From Scortum barcoo (lineage: Eukaryota > Chordata > Actinopteri > Centrarchiformes > Terapontidae): a stretch of DNA of 64,000 nucleotides. This document shows positions 20,777 through 31,800 of this stretch, piece after piece; position 1 is the first letter of the stretch; every line of letters begins with the position of its first letter. The DNA is taken from assembly GCA_023238725.1 (NCBI GenBank), contig JAKKUS010000773.1:1-64000 (forward strand). Reading direction: 5' to 3'. A model generated the notes under the pieces. It did not search any database and was not told where the DNA came from. It was given only the letters and a program-made list of their open reading frames with translations. The position numbers and the translations under genes are program-made.

Positions 20777-22220
20777 AGAGTCTCGTAGCCCCTATGCATC
20801 CCCAATCGTGATTGTGCGAAAAAAGAATGGAGCCGTGAGAATGTGTATTGACTACAGATTGTTGAACAGCCGAACAATCCCGGATCAGTACACCACGCCT
20901 TGTATTGATGATGTATTGGATTCAATGACAGGAAGCAAGTGGTTCTCCGTTCTGGATCTGCGGAGCGGTTATTACCAAATCGCTATGGCTGAAGAAGATA
21001 AAGAAAAGACGGCATTCATCTGTCCACTGGGTTTCTTCCAGTTTGAGAGGATGCCGCAGGGGATAACTGGAGCCCCAGCCACATTCCAGAGATTGATGGA
21101 GAAGGCGGTGGGTGATATGAACCTGTTGGAAGTCCTTGTCTATCTTGATGACCTGATTGTGTTTGGCCGAACTTTAGAGGAGCATGAAGAGAGACTTCTC
21201 AAAGTCCTTGATCGTCTGGCAGAGGTTGGACTGAAAATCTCAGTTGACAAATGCCAGTTCTGTCTCCCGAAGGTAAAATACCTTGGTCATATTGTGTCGG
21301 CTGATGGAGTATCGCCTGACCTAGCCAAGATAGAGGCAGTCACAAGATGGCCACAGCCTACGCACCTGAAGGCTCTTCAATCCTTTTTAGGATTTTGTGG
21401 GTATTACCGCCGTTTCATTGCCAATTATGCAGCCATTGTCCGGCCATTGTCTGAGCTCACGAAAGGCTATGCCCCAACCCAGCGAGTCAAGAAGTTTGAG
21501 AAAGACGAAACAAAGACCTACCTCAAGGAGTCCGAGCCCTTTGGTGAGAGATGGGATCAGTCTTGCACCGAGGCTTTCCACAAGATTATTCATTGCCTGA
21601 CCCATGCACCTGTGTTGGCCTTTGCGGATCCCAACAAGCCATACGTCCTGCACGTGGACGCCAGCTTGAAAGGACTTGGTGCCGTCCTATACCAGGAACA
21701 CAGTGAGGGCCTGAGACCAGTCGCTTTCGCCAGCAGGAAGCTAAAGACATCCGAGAGGAACTATCCAGTGCACCAGTTGGAGTTTCTGGCTCTTAAGTGG
21801 GCCGTCGTGGATAAATTCCATGATTATCTGTACGGGGTCAGGTTCACTGTGCGCACGGACAATAACCCGCTCACATATGTGCTATCGACAGCCAAGCTCA
21901 GTGCTGTGGGGCACCGATGGCTTTCTGCCTTATCCACCTATGACTTTGATGTCCAGTACCGACCCGGCAGACACAATATAGATGCTGACCTACTCTCGAG
22001 GAACATGCCTGATGAGAGTGCAGAGGAATGGACAACTATACCACAGCTTGGTGTGAGATCCATCTGCAAGCGAATCTGCATCCCTGGGTCTGCGGACAAT
22101 CCACTGAGATATGTAGATCAGTTGGGAGCTTCCTCTGATTGTGTGCCTGATATTTATGCCTTTCCAACTCAACCTGGAGTTCAAATCGTTGAGACAGATG
22201 TCGAAACAGGAGCTGACTGA
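20742..22220 (+). CDS. pol fragment: reverse transcriptase and RNase H
   Basis: This open frame lies one base forward of gag-protease, and the change is located at about 20735-20745. It encodes the RT fingers and palm (VIVRKKNGAVRMCIDYR, LDLRSGYYQI, MPQGITGAPATFQ), the YLDD catalytic box at 21141-21152, the GYYRRF connection, and an RNase H domain (LHVDASLKGLGAVL to VRTDNNPLTYVL). The first ATG at 20808 is inside the RT domain, so it is not a natural start. The frame closes near 22220 after the next frame change. RT copies element RNA into DNA, and RNase H removes the RNA strand. Confidence 0.9.
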   Translation, partial: HLQELLSAGIIKESRSPYASPIVIVRKKNGAVRMCIDYRLLNSRTIPDQYTTPCIDDVLDSMTGSKWFSVLDLRSGYYQIAMAEEDKEKTAFICPLGFFQFERMPQGITGAPATFQRLMEKAVGDMNLLEVLVYLDDLIVFGRTLEEHEERLLKVLDRLAEVGLKISVDKCQFCLPKVKYLGHIVSADGVSPDLAKIEAVTRWPQPTHLKALQSFLGFCGYYRRFIANYAAIVRPLSELTKGYAPTQRVKKFEKDETKTYLKESEPFGERWDQSCTEAFHKIIHCLTHAPVLAFADPNKPYVLHVDASLKGLGAVLYQEHSEGLRPVAFASRKLKTSERNYPVHQLEFLALKWAVVDKFHDYLYGVRFTVRTDNNPLTYVLSTAKLSAVGHRWLSALSTYDFDVQYRPGRHNIDADLLSRNMPDESAEEWTTIPQLGVRSICKRICIPGSADNPLRYVDQLGASSDCVPDIYAFPTQPGVQIVETDVETGAD

Positions 22221-22860
22221 AGCTCAGGAAGGTGATGCGTCCATCCAGTCTGCCATACAAGCTGTTAAACTGGGTAAATGGCCAGAAGAAAATGGATCCA
22301 GTCCAGATTGCTCTCGTCTAAAGAAAGAGATGGGAAAGCTGATGATGAAGGATGGGCTACTCCATCGCTTAAGTAAGAGGCCCTCTGGAGAAGAAGTCAC
22401 CCAACTTGTCTTGCCAAGCGAGTTCAGAGAAGTGGTGTTGAAGGCCACACATGACGATCTAGGGCACCTCGGTATTGAAAGAACTACTGACTTGGTGAGG
22501 AGCAGGTTCTTTTGGCCGAAACTGGCCTGTGATGTCGAGCAGTACATCAAGAACTGTGGAGAGTGTGTCACTAGAAAGACTCCCTGTCCTAGAGTAGCAC
22601 CTTTGCATCACATTTCAAGCAATGGGCCAATGGATCTTGTATGCATTGATTTCCTGTCTATGGAGCCAGATTCTGCAGGCATTAGTAATGTGTTAGTGGT
22701 CACAGATCATTTCACGCGTTATGCCCAGGCTTTCCCAGCCCGTAATCAGAAAGCGCTGACAGTGGCAAAGATCCTGGTGGACAAGTATTTAGTGCACTAT
22801 GGCTTGCCAGCAAGAATCCACTCAGATCAGGGAAGAGACTTCGAGAGTCAGGTTGATCAA
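22168..22860 (+). pseudogene. pol fragment: integrase zinc-binding domain and start of catalytic core
   Basis: The next +1 frame carries the H2C2 integrase zinc finger (HDDLGHLG, then CGECVTRK) and the first two catalytic aspartates (in DLVCIDF and HSDQGRDFES). The frame departs from the integrase pattern just after this point, at about 22845-22870, and then runs on as unrelated residues to 22935. Integrase inserts the cDNA into the genome. Confidence 0.85.
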
Positions 22861-23257
22861 AGAGCTTTTGAAGATGATGGGGATCCGGAAATCGAGGACC
22901 ACACCCTACCACCCGCAGGGAGATCCGCAACCTGAAAGATTCAACCGAACTCTTCTTTCCATGTTGGGAACCCTGGGTTGGGAGAAGAAATGTCAGTGGA
23001 GCAAACATATTGGTTACTTGGTTCATGCCTACAATAGTACCAAATGTGACGCTACAGGGTACTCACCCTATTTCTTGATGTTTGGCAGAGAAGCAAGGCT
23101 TCCCATAGACTTGTGCTTTGGGACTTCTCCTGATGGCAAAGCTGATGGTTGTCATTCACGTTATGTAGCCAAACTGAAAGACGATTTGCAAAGAGCTTAC
23201 AAGCTTGCCTCTGAAACAGCCTACAAGACACATCAGAGGAACAAAGAGGTCCTATGA
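22856..23257 (+). pseudogene. pol fragment: end of integrase core
   Basis: A further +1 frame resumes the core with TPYHPQGDPQPERFNR, which holds the catalytic glutamate, then YNSTKCDATGYSPYFLMFGR. It stops at 23257, shortly after the frame is lost at about 23235-23255. Confidence 0.85.
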
Positions 23258-23927
23258 TAAGAGAGTAGGGTTTCAGACTCTGGATATCGGCGATCGAGTG
23301 TTATTGAGAAACTTAGGACTGAAAGGAAAACACAAGTTGGAGAGTCGATGGAGTCCTATCCCATATGTTGTTCTGGGAAAAATGCCAAACCTTCCAGTAT
23401 ACAAAGTGAAACCGGAAACTGGAGGAGGAGGAGTCAAAACTCTCCATCGTGATCATCTTCTGCCGATTGGACAGTTGGTGAGAATGCCAACACTGGAGAC
23501 TGAAGACAAGTCACGTGTTAAGACCGGATCGAGCACAAAAGCTGATACACAAAAGAGAGCAAAGAGAGACTTATCTGAAGTAAGTTCCGCTCTTCAAGAG
23601 TTGCAGGAGTTCACAGATTCATCTTCAGATGTGGAGTATTATGGACCAGAAAAACCCTACAGTACTTACCTGAAGGAGATCCTGCAAAAGGCAAGAGATA
23701 ATGCTGAACAGACAAACCTCATCCAGGGTGAAAGTGATTCTTCCCGACAGCCAGATGTAAATCCTGTTGAGGATAGTTTGTCGGAGGAAGACAGTTCAGA
23801 AGAGGAACACCAGAGAGAAGAGGATGGAGATCAAGATTTGGCTCATGAGGAAGAAAGTGATCCAGAATCTGATGACCCATGCCACGATGAACATTCAGAG
23901 ACAGTCACTAAGACAGAAGGTGATTAA
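23241..23927 (+). pseudogene. pol fragment: integrase C-terminal module and acidic tail
   Basis: This fragment continues with YDKRVGFQTLDIGDRVLLRN and a SRWSPIPYVVLGKM segment like the GPY/F module that follows the core in Ty3/gypsy integrases. The remainder is an unusual Glu/Asp/Ser-rich tail to 23927. Confidence 0.8.
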
Positions 23928-24060
23928 TAAATCTGAAAATCGTCCAAAAAGGGAAGTGAAACCAGTCATTAGGTTAACTTATGATGAGCCTGGTAAAGCA
24001 AAAGATCAGCCTCTCACTATTGTACACAGAGGTATTATCATTAAGATCGGGAAGAGTTAA
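23926..24060 (+). pseudogene. pol fragment: short basic C-terminus
   Basis: A last +1 frame reads NRPKREVKPVIRLTYDEPG and stops at 24060, about 85 bp before the polypurine tract. It is taken as the end of the same polyprotein because of its position and the run of equal frame changes before it. Confidence 0.55.
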
Positions 24061-24144
24061 ATTAAACTAGTTCATGCACCTTTTCCACTACTATTCTTGA
24101 GAGAGTAAAGTTCATTATGTTTGATGAGGACATCAATAACATTT

Positions 24145-24157
24145 AGAAGGGGGAGGG
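24145..24157 (+). other. Polypurine tract
   Basis: AGAAGGGGGAGGG ends exactly at the first base of the 3' LTR, the position and composition expected of a plus-strand primer. Confidence 0.85.
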
Positions 24158-25684
24158 TGTAACCCAGTTAAAAATATGGAGTAATAATTTATGTTTACAG
24201 TGTTATTTCAGTATTAAGAGCAGTTAAATAACGAGATTAAAAAGGTTGTAATTTATTTTATATGTGGTGATAAAAAAGGATAAAAAGAGTTAAAAGTTAT
24301 TATATGTTTATTGTTTCATGTGAAATTTAATATATTATGAAAACTGTCTTAACCAAGCATGTTACAGGGTTAATGATGATCGGCAGGAGCACCGTGTCTC
24401 AGGTGTTTCCGCACGGACTTGGGGGGTGGACACAGTGTGATAGAGAGCGGCCAGAGTGTAAACTATGGAGAGCGATACAGAGATTTTCTGTGTTAATGTG
24501 TAAGTTATAAGTGCACAAACCCGTGTGTAGCTTGTGTCTTAAGGTTGTTTGCACAACAATCGGCGAGAAGAATAACAAGAGACATATTGGAAAACGAGAG
24601 GAATTTCTACCCGAAGTTTGGACTGTTTATGTTTGTGCTAATGCTAAATGCTAACACGTAGCTGCAGTAAGTATAGGCCCGAGTCCGTTCACTAAACGTG
24701 AAGAGACATTTTAAGTTTAACTTCTTCAGTTGAACTGGTGAACTGTTTGAGGAGTTTATGTGCTGACTTCGACCTGGAGACAGTGAAGAGCCTTGGACAG
24801 AGGAGTGAGCAGCTAGGCCAAGTGAGTGATTTTTCTTCTGGTGAAAGAGGAGAGAAGCTGACTGATGGAGTTCGTGTGGAGATGCTGATGCTGGACCTGC
24901 CCCTGTGATTGCTGAAGGAGGACGAGACGGGATCATTCATTCAGGTTTCTATTATTTTATTTTGCTCGGCAACGAGTGAAGTGGCCATTTAGTTTTGGGC
25001 CCCAACGTACACAAGCATCGAATCAGGCCTGCAACTGTGCATTTTAGTTTTAGGATAACTTTAATTGCCGGCTTTAGTTGACAGTGCAATAAGGTGATTG
25101 TGGGCCCGCACACACAGTTTATGTTTGAGTGAGTTTGACTGTGGTAAACTGAAGTTGGAGATTTTTCATGGAAGGGTTGAGAATGTTTTATTGAATACTG
25201 TGTGTACATTTATATATATCTATATATATGGTATAGTCTTGAATGTTTATCTGAAAAGAGAGACAATTTGGTTACTGTGATTTTTCCTGAAAGAAAGGGA
25301 CACTTTATTTTGAAGGTTTAAAAGGACTTATATATTTTATTTCATATTTCTTATTTTATTAGAGATAACTATTTTCATTTAAGTAAATAATTGAGATTTA
25401 TTTTTCTAAAACCTTGTGTGGTGTTATTTCATTACTTACCTGAAAAAGGGGAATTATGTAATTCAAAGAGACATAATCAGAGACACTGGGTTAAAATCTT
25501 TATTAAAAATATAAGTTGAGAGAGCTGAGTTCATAGGTAAGTTTAAAATATTTCATGTATGTATGTTGAGGGGATCCAAGAGAATAACTAAAGTTATTTA
25601 ATCAGAGTTTGTTTAACATTTGTTAAAACAGTAAACGAACCCAAAAGCTCTGCCCTAATCAATATAACCAAGGGGAGCGCTACA
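24158..25684 (+). repeat. 3' LTR, 1527 bp
   Basis: Full-length partner of 16476-18013. The near identity indicates that the two copies were made in one recent insertion. Confidence 0.95.
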
Positions 25685-25688
25685 TGTA
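25685..25688. repeat. Target site duplication TGTA, right copy
   Basis: Matches 16472-16475. Confidence 0.8.
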
Positions 25689-28600
25689 TAATTTTATTTA
25701 TATATATAAATATGCCAGAGTTAGGCAGAAAGGGTCATTTTCATCTGTTGTCACCGGGCAAGCAGAACAAACATACAATTTAAAAGCACTGGAATATTAA
25801 TATTACAAGCCCTAGTCAAGTGCATTTATGATGTACAGGGTCAATGATGAGCAGGGGCAGTTCTTACATTAACTAAGCATAATATTAACATATAAACCAT
25901 GATGACAAATAAGACAAGAAACAACATAAAAACATCTAGTTGTTCTGGTGTTCACAAACTTGATTTCTGATGAACCAGACACTTAATGTCGTGGAAAATG
26001 TGTGGGAGTCAGTAGTTTATTGTGTATTGGTGAAACATAAACAATTTTCTTTTTTGGGAAACTAAAGAATAAATATCACTTATCACTTGAAAATGAGTTC
26101 TTTAGCATTCAGTGAAATAGGGATAGTGAGATATCTGGCTCTTAATCTGATAATACTCTTTAGGATAATATTTTAATTGATTTCTCCTTTTCAGTGGTAA
26201 AGGAAAGAGTATGGAGGCAAGGGAACCCCTCACGCCTTCTGTAATTCTGTGTTTACTTTGACTTGCCAACTGAATGGACACTATCTCAAAATACATTAAA
26301 CATATCCTGAAGCAACACATTTGAGGAATGTCTAAACTGAATATGAACTATTTCTGTGATTCACAGGCTGAGTAGTATGACTCATGATGTGGTCTAAACA
26401 AAGAAATAACATTTCATTTGAGAATGAAAATAACTCTTAACCTTCAATAAAAATAACTCAAACAGAAGTTTTTATTGTCATAAGCAAAGAAGTTACAGTG
26501 AAGCAGTCATTACCAATAAAATTCACTTATTCAAGATCCTTTATGTAAAATTCATAACCTAATGCATAAAGGCATAATATATATTATTATTTTCCTACCT
26601 GGGATATTATTATATGGTGCAGAAGTTAACATATCAAGGTCTGCTAATAAAGTAATCCTAGTATTAACAACTACTACTGTTGGTAAACTATATTTCAATT
26701 ATTATTTAATTTTATCTATACAGGTTATTATTTAGTAAAATGGTCAAATGGTTGTGCTGTATGGCAGCTTTTTATTTTCTTTTGAAAACACTTACAGCAG
26801 GCAGCAATGTTATCTAAATTAGTTAACTGTTTATTATTTTCAACAAAATTCAAAATTAAACTAAAGGGTTAGAAACAAACCCTACCTTTACAAAATGTAT
26901 ATTACATAATCACTACGTGACGATACATATTGACCTCCATTTTTTATCTTGAATATAGTAATTTAGAGATAATTCATTGCATTATGCTATGTGAATGAAC
27001 TTCAAATTATTTGTCATGGTTGTGTGTACCTCTTTGTGTTCTTATAGATATGTTACTTTTATGATTGTTTTCACTGAATTAAAAAAAATGATACTATTGC
27101 TGACAAGACCAAACTGAAATTAATTTGCTTGACTGTTTTAATGTGTAAAAAAACGTTTTAATAAATGAACAATTTATACAATTCACTCCTATTTAGAAAT
27201 TCAATGACACACAGACACATTTTTTTCAATAGTTTATTTGAAAAATCATAAATTAAATGATATATATAAATACTCTCAGTTTTGCATCAAGATAACAATG
27301 TCACATGTCACATAGGTCTACCGGGTCAGAAACGGCAATCATTTGAGGGAAATAAACTACTCTGAAAACGTTACATATCTTTCATTAACATTAACTAAAC
27401 TCAAGAGCAAAACATCTTTCTTCCCTCGTCATAACTGTCTCTTTTGTCTTGACATGTTTTATGTGAGTCATTCCTGAGGTAGAGGAAGAATTCAGATCCT
27501 TTACCACAGTAAAAGTACAAATACCACACAGTAAAAATACTCTGCTATAAGTAAGTCCCGTGTTAGCTTAATGAGGAAAATGTACCTTTAAATGCATTTG
27601 AAGTAAAAGTACTCAATGCAGGAAAGTATGCCCTGTGACTGTTATACTAATATATATTATATCATTAGCTGTGCAGCTAATTTTAAGTATTTTGTATCAG
27701 ACTGCAACTATTGATTATCCTCATTCGGGATATATCTGGTCATTATTTTCTCCACTAATTGTTTGTGAAAATGTATCCAATAGCGTGAAGTACATCACCA
27801 GTTCTCAGAGTCCAAAGTGACACTTTCACAAAGCGTCTTTTGTCTGACCAAAAGTCCAAGCCTTCTTTAATTCCTAAAAATAAATTTAAATATTAAAATA
27901 GTGAAAGCAGCCAATCCTCATATTTAAGAACCATGAAATGTTTTTACATAAAACAATTATCATATAGTTGCCAATTAATTTTTAATTGGCTAATTGTTTC
28001 CGCTCCACTTGTATAAACTGTTGGGTAATTTAATTTAAAACAAAACATCATATTTTATAAACTCTTCTTCAGTTTTGTATGTAAAAATCTTAATTTGCAA
28101 AGTAACGGCAGCTATCGGACAAATGTTGTGAAGTAAAAAGTACAATATTTCCCTCTGAGATGTAATAGATGTAGTAGAAGTAGAAAGTAGAAGTAGAAAA
28201 TGGCATGAAAAGAAACAATTCAAGTAAAGTACAAGTACTTCAAATTTGAGTAAATGTACTTAGGTATGTTCAACCCCTAAGTGAGAGTAGTGCCAGCTAC
28301 ACTGCTCTAAATGAACCTGACAGTACAATCCAGCTGGTTGTGCACTAACGCAAGCTCTATAAAGATGAAAACATACAGTGTCAAAATGCAGCACGACCAT
28401 TTCAAATTCAAAGTGAAATTAGCATTTTGAATATTAAATAGTTTTGGTTCACTGCAGTTGACACTCTCTTCATACTCCACACACATCTGTGGAAATCAGA
28501 GAATTGAGCCAAAAAATAATTTTATAAACATATAAAGCCTCTTAATGTAGCTAAGCTGCTACATTTGTAGCATTTTGCAGGAGCAAGTTTCCTCAGAAAC

Positions 28601-28894
28601 ACTTAGATTCATTACATTTTATGATAACAAACATTTTTTAAAGTCTCCATTGTATGCTTGTGCAACTCATGCCCTTATTTTTAGTTTACCATTCATCACA
28701 GTGAGGTCTGAAGGCCAAATACCACCATGAGGTCAGTGCAGACTGCAAGTTATGATTCACTTAAACATTACATCAGCTCCTTGTATGTCGGTAGTGTTTC
28801 TCACAATGTTTCTTTATCACCAATAATGCATCCCTTTCACATCTCCCTTTCACATGTCTCGTGATCCCTCAGTGGGACTTCTGAAACCGGAGAT
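25689..28894. other. Intergenic DNA and probable PAQR5 3' UTR
   Basis: AT-rich sequence with no recognisable gene. A minus-strand AATAAA (TTTATT at 27233-27238) could end a 1.6 kb PAQR5 3' UTR. Two nested interspersed repeats occupy 27475-28275. Confidence 0.55.
27475..28275. repeat. AAGTAC-type repeat split by a GCTGCAACTA-type repeat
   Basis: The left part (27475 to about 27660) has CAGTAAAAGTACAAATACCA. The right part (about 28120-28275) has GTACAATATTTCCCTCTGAG and AAGTAAAGTACAAGTACTTC. Between them, about 27695-28010 begins with GACTGCAACTATTGATTATC and ends with TTGCCAATTAATTTTTAATT, the pattern of the second family. A younger repeat appears to have inserted into an older one. Confidence 0.6.
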
Positions 28895-31800
28895 TTAGCA
28901 GCAGGGAAAGCGTCTTGCTGGGACTTTCTTTGGACCTTTATCGTGTTTCTTTTCTTGGCAGACTGGACCAGAGAGGAGAGGTAGACTGAAGAGGATGATG
29001 ATAATCAAATTCAGCACCACACAGAAAACCGCTGCACCCGCTGAGTTGGCGAAGGTGATGGGTATGGAGTGTTCAATGAGCCAGGAGCGCCGCGTCAACA
29101 TGTCCTGCTCAATGGCCTTCATCTGGAAGTGGGTGCCGAGGATGCCACACACATGGAAGAGTTGGTGGCTGTGACCTGCAGAGGGAGCAGTCGAGTTGTG
29201 TTTGAGCTGAGGCAGCACAGTGACATGTCACAGTAAAAAGTGTGGGAGTAAACCCAAGTTCCCATCACTGAGTGAGTGAGTCACACTGACAAATGATTTC
29301 AACAGAGCGGAGGAATTTAGAGCTGGTTATGCATTGGCATTATTTCAAATGGTTAATGTAAATCCAATGTTTTGCAAAGTTTGAGAATTTATTTTAAAAA
29401 CCCTGCAGTCACAAGCTAACTTTTTGATCAGTAAACTATTTCTTTCTTTAAATGCATCATCATGGAAAAACTTCTCACTCTATTAACTTTCTGAATGTGT
29501 TTCATACTTCTAAAAACAATCTTGCAAGTTTAAATCTCTTTTGTTACGTAAGAATATTGATATCAGCATCTTTCATTCATCCTTGACTTGATATGTTCAA
29601 GGATTCTTACTATAATGAGGTTTTAAGGTTGGTGCTGAGTAGTCTCTCTCTAATGTGTTCTTACTCATCATTTTGTTCAGTAAGTGACCATTGATTTGTT
29701 ATGCTTAGGTAGATGGTTGACCATAAAGAAACTCAATTATTATTTTCATAACAGAATTTATAGTATAGAAGCTACTCAAAGTGCTTTATAGAAGCTACTA
29801 TTACTTACACATGCAAACATTGGGAAAATGCTCCAATGAATTACATATAAAAACACTGAAAATAAATTTGTAATTAAACCTGCTTTAGCTCCTTGGTGTG
29901 AGATATGAAGCAACATTAGCATTTATGTATGAAGCACTCTTGTTTTAGCTTTGTTGTGGTCTCCACCAACTTGTGAGAAATATGTTTAGCTGCTAAATGC
30001 TCCACTTTGTTTGCCAGCTGATCGCTAACTGTGTCTGTCTGTCATTTGGTGCTCAGCAGAGTTTTTTTTCCACCCAAAACAGCTGCTGTCTGTGATTGGA
30101 CACTGAATCAAAACAGTAGAGATAAACCATCAAATTTAGCTAAAAGATGCTGAAACACTCCAACCAATGCTTAATACGCTGATGACAACATTAATTACAC
30201 CTCACATCAGTTTACCTATATAGTCGAAGCTGCCAGGTGCCAAGCGCTCAGGTAAATGTGTGGCAAACAGAAAACCAGTGAGGAAAGCCAAGGCGATGTG
30301 GTAGTAGTGGAGGATGTTGGTATCATTGTCTGTGCAGCCCTCCCCTACACAGAGAAACACCTGTGAACCCAATACACATAACAGGTTTAACAGATTATAG
30401 TGTTATCGCCATTATTCACAAAACAGGAAACCATATTTATCACCTTCAAATACTTTAATGAGACATAAACTCCTTTATCAAGTGTCTGTTAGGGGAGCTG
30501 CTGCATGACTGCAACATAAGACAGTGGTTCTTCACAGAGGTAAATGTGTAAAATCTTAAAATGCAAGATGTTTACAAAAAATGTTTTGTAAACCCTGTAA
30601 AAGAATTTAATTAATAAAAGTTGTTTGGCTTGATATAGCATGTATGTTCAGACATGTAACTTCATATATAATGTAGCTGGGATTTTTTTGGGGGGGGAAC
30701 TATTTCAAGTAAAAAGTCCTCTATACATAAAGTATTTTGTTGTTTTTCTCTGTATGTACTGACTACATAACTACATTCAGCTCCTACTGGAAACAAAAGT
30801 TGGACCAGATTCATGTCATATGTCATACATCACAACTTTACAACATTTAATTGTGCATTTAAAGAAGCTTTTTGTAATCTCTTTAAATCCTGTCACATCT
30901 ACAATAACCCTTATCACCCTTGACATAAACACAAGTGAATGCACATGAAAGTGTAAAAGAAGTCACTCCAGTTAAAGATTTGGGTTTTAAATGATGTCTA
31001 ATATATTGCATCTTAACTGTGATACAACATACAGTGATTTTTTTTCACTTTTATGTAATCTTGGCCCTGTATACTGGACTGTGTGCTCCATACTCTATAA
31101 AACTGCTTTTACACACACACACTCCTCTACGCCCCTTCAGGTGTGCCGTGTGAAGACCCAGATGTGTGAAGTGCACAGATGTAGCCCTACCCTGTAGAAC
31201 AGAGGAATGTTGTCAAACAGGTACGGGTAGGCGAAGGCAAGAACACGGAGGACTTTCCCGAACCTTGGACTCTGGCACTCAGGGAATCTGAAATGAAAAG
31301 AAGCAAGGATATTGATTTGATTTGATATTGATGACTACACAGTGTTATCGCTGTGGAGGAACACTGGTAATGCTGTGATTAAAATGGAATTAAAAAGGCA
31401 TTTGTGCATAGTGGGTACAGTTTAAATGTTATGTCATCCCTAACATAGTATACTTCTTTGTTGAGGACTAAGTGTACAGTATTTACAAATGTTTAAAAAA
31501 TAATTAAATCTGTTTAAAATGAAATTTATTTAATGTAAAGACTTACGTGACATGACCTCTCTTTTGAAAGGCACAAAAATAGTGTGCTTCACAGAATTTC
31601 ATGTAGTTTTAAAACAAAGTTAGCACCCATATATTGTATAATACCATATATAATACCATATATTGTATAATACAATTGTCTTTAATTACAGCTAAAGTAA
31701 AAGTCAAGTTGGCAAAGAAAGTTCCTCCACTCTTTTTCAGGTCCTCTGACCTACTCAGCTGAAACTACAATTAGAGTAAATCACTGTGGAGAGTTGGTCT

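Larger units (their letters stand above)
16476..25684 (+). mobile_element. Ty3/gypsy-type LTR retrotransposon with PNMA-like Gag
   Basis: The 9209-bp element has near-identical LTRs beginning TGTAAC and ending GCTACA (16476-18013 and 24158-25684), a 4-bp TGTA duplication, a primer binding site just inside the left LTR and a polypurine tract just before the right LTR. The internal order is Gag, zinc knuckle, aspartic protease, reverse transcriptase, RNase H, integrase and an acidic tail. Integrase downstream of RNase H is the Ty3/gypsy order. No envelope gene was found. Gag-protease is a single open frame, while the rest of pol is broken by five frame changes. It lies between KIF23 and PAQR5, transcribed away from KIF23. 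Confidence 0.95.

Noticed and set aside
16476..25684. Endogenous retrovirus with an envelope gene
   Set aside because: No envelope-like ORF lies between the pol tail (ending 24060) and the polypurine tract at 24145. The Gag and pol order fit a Ty3/gypsy retrotransposon.
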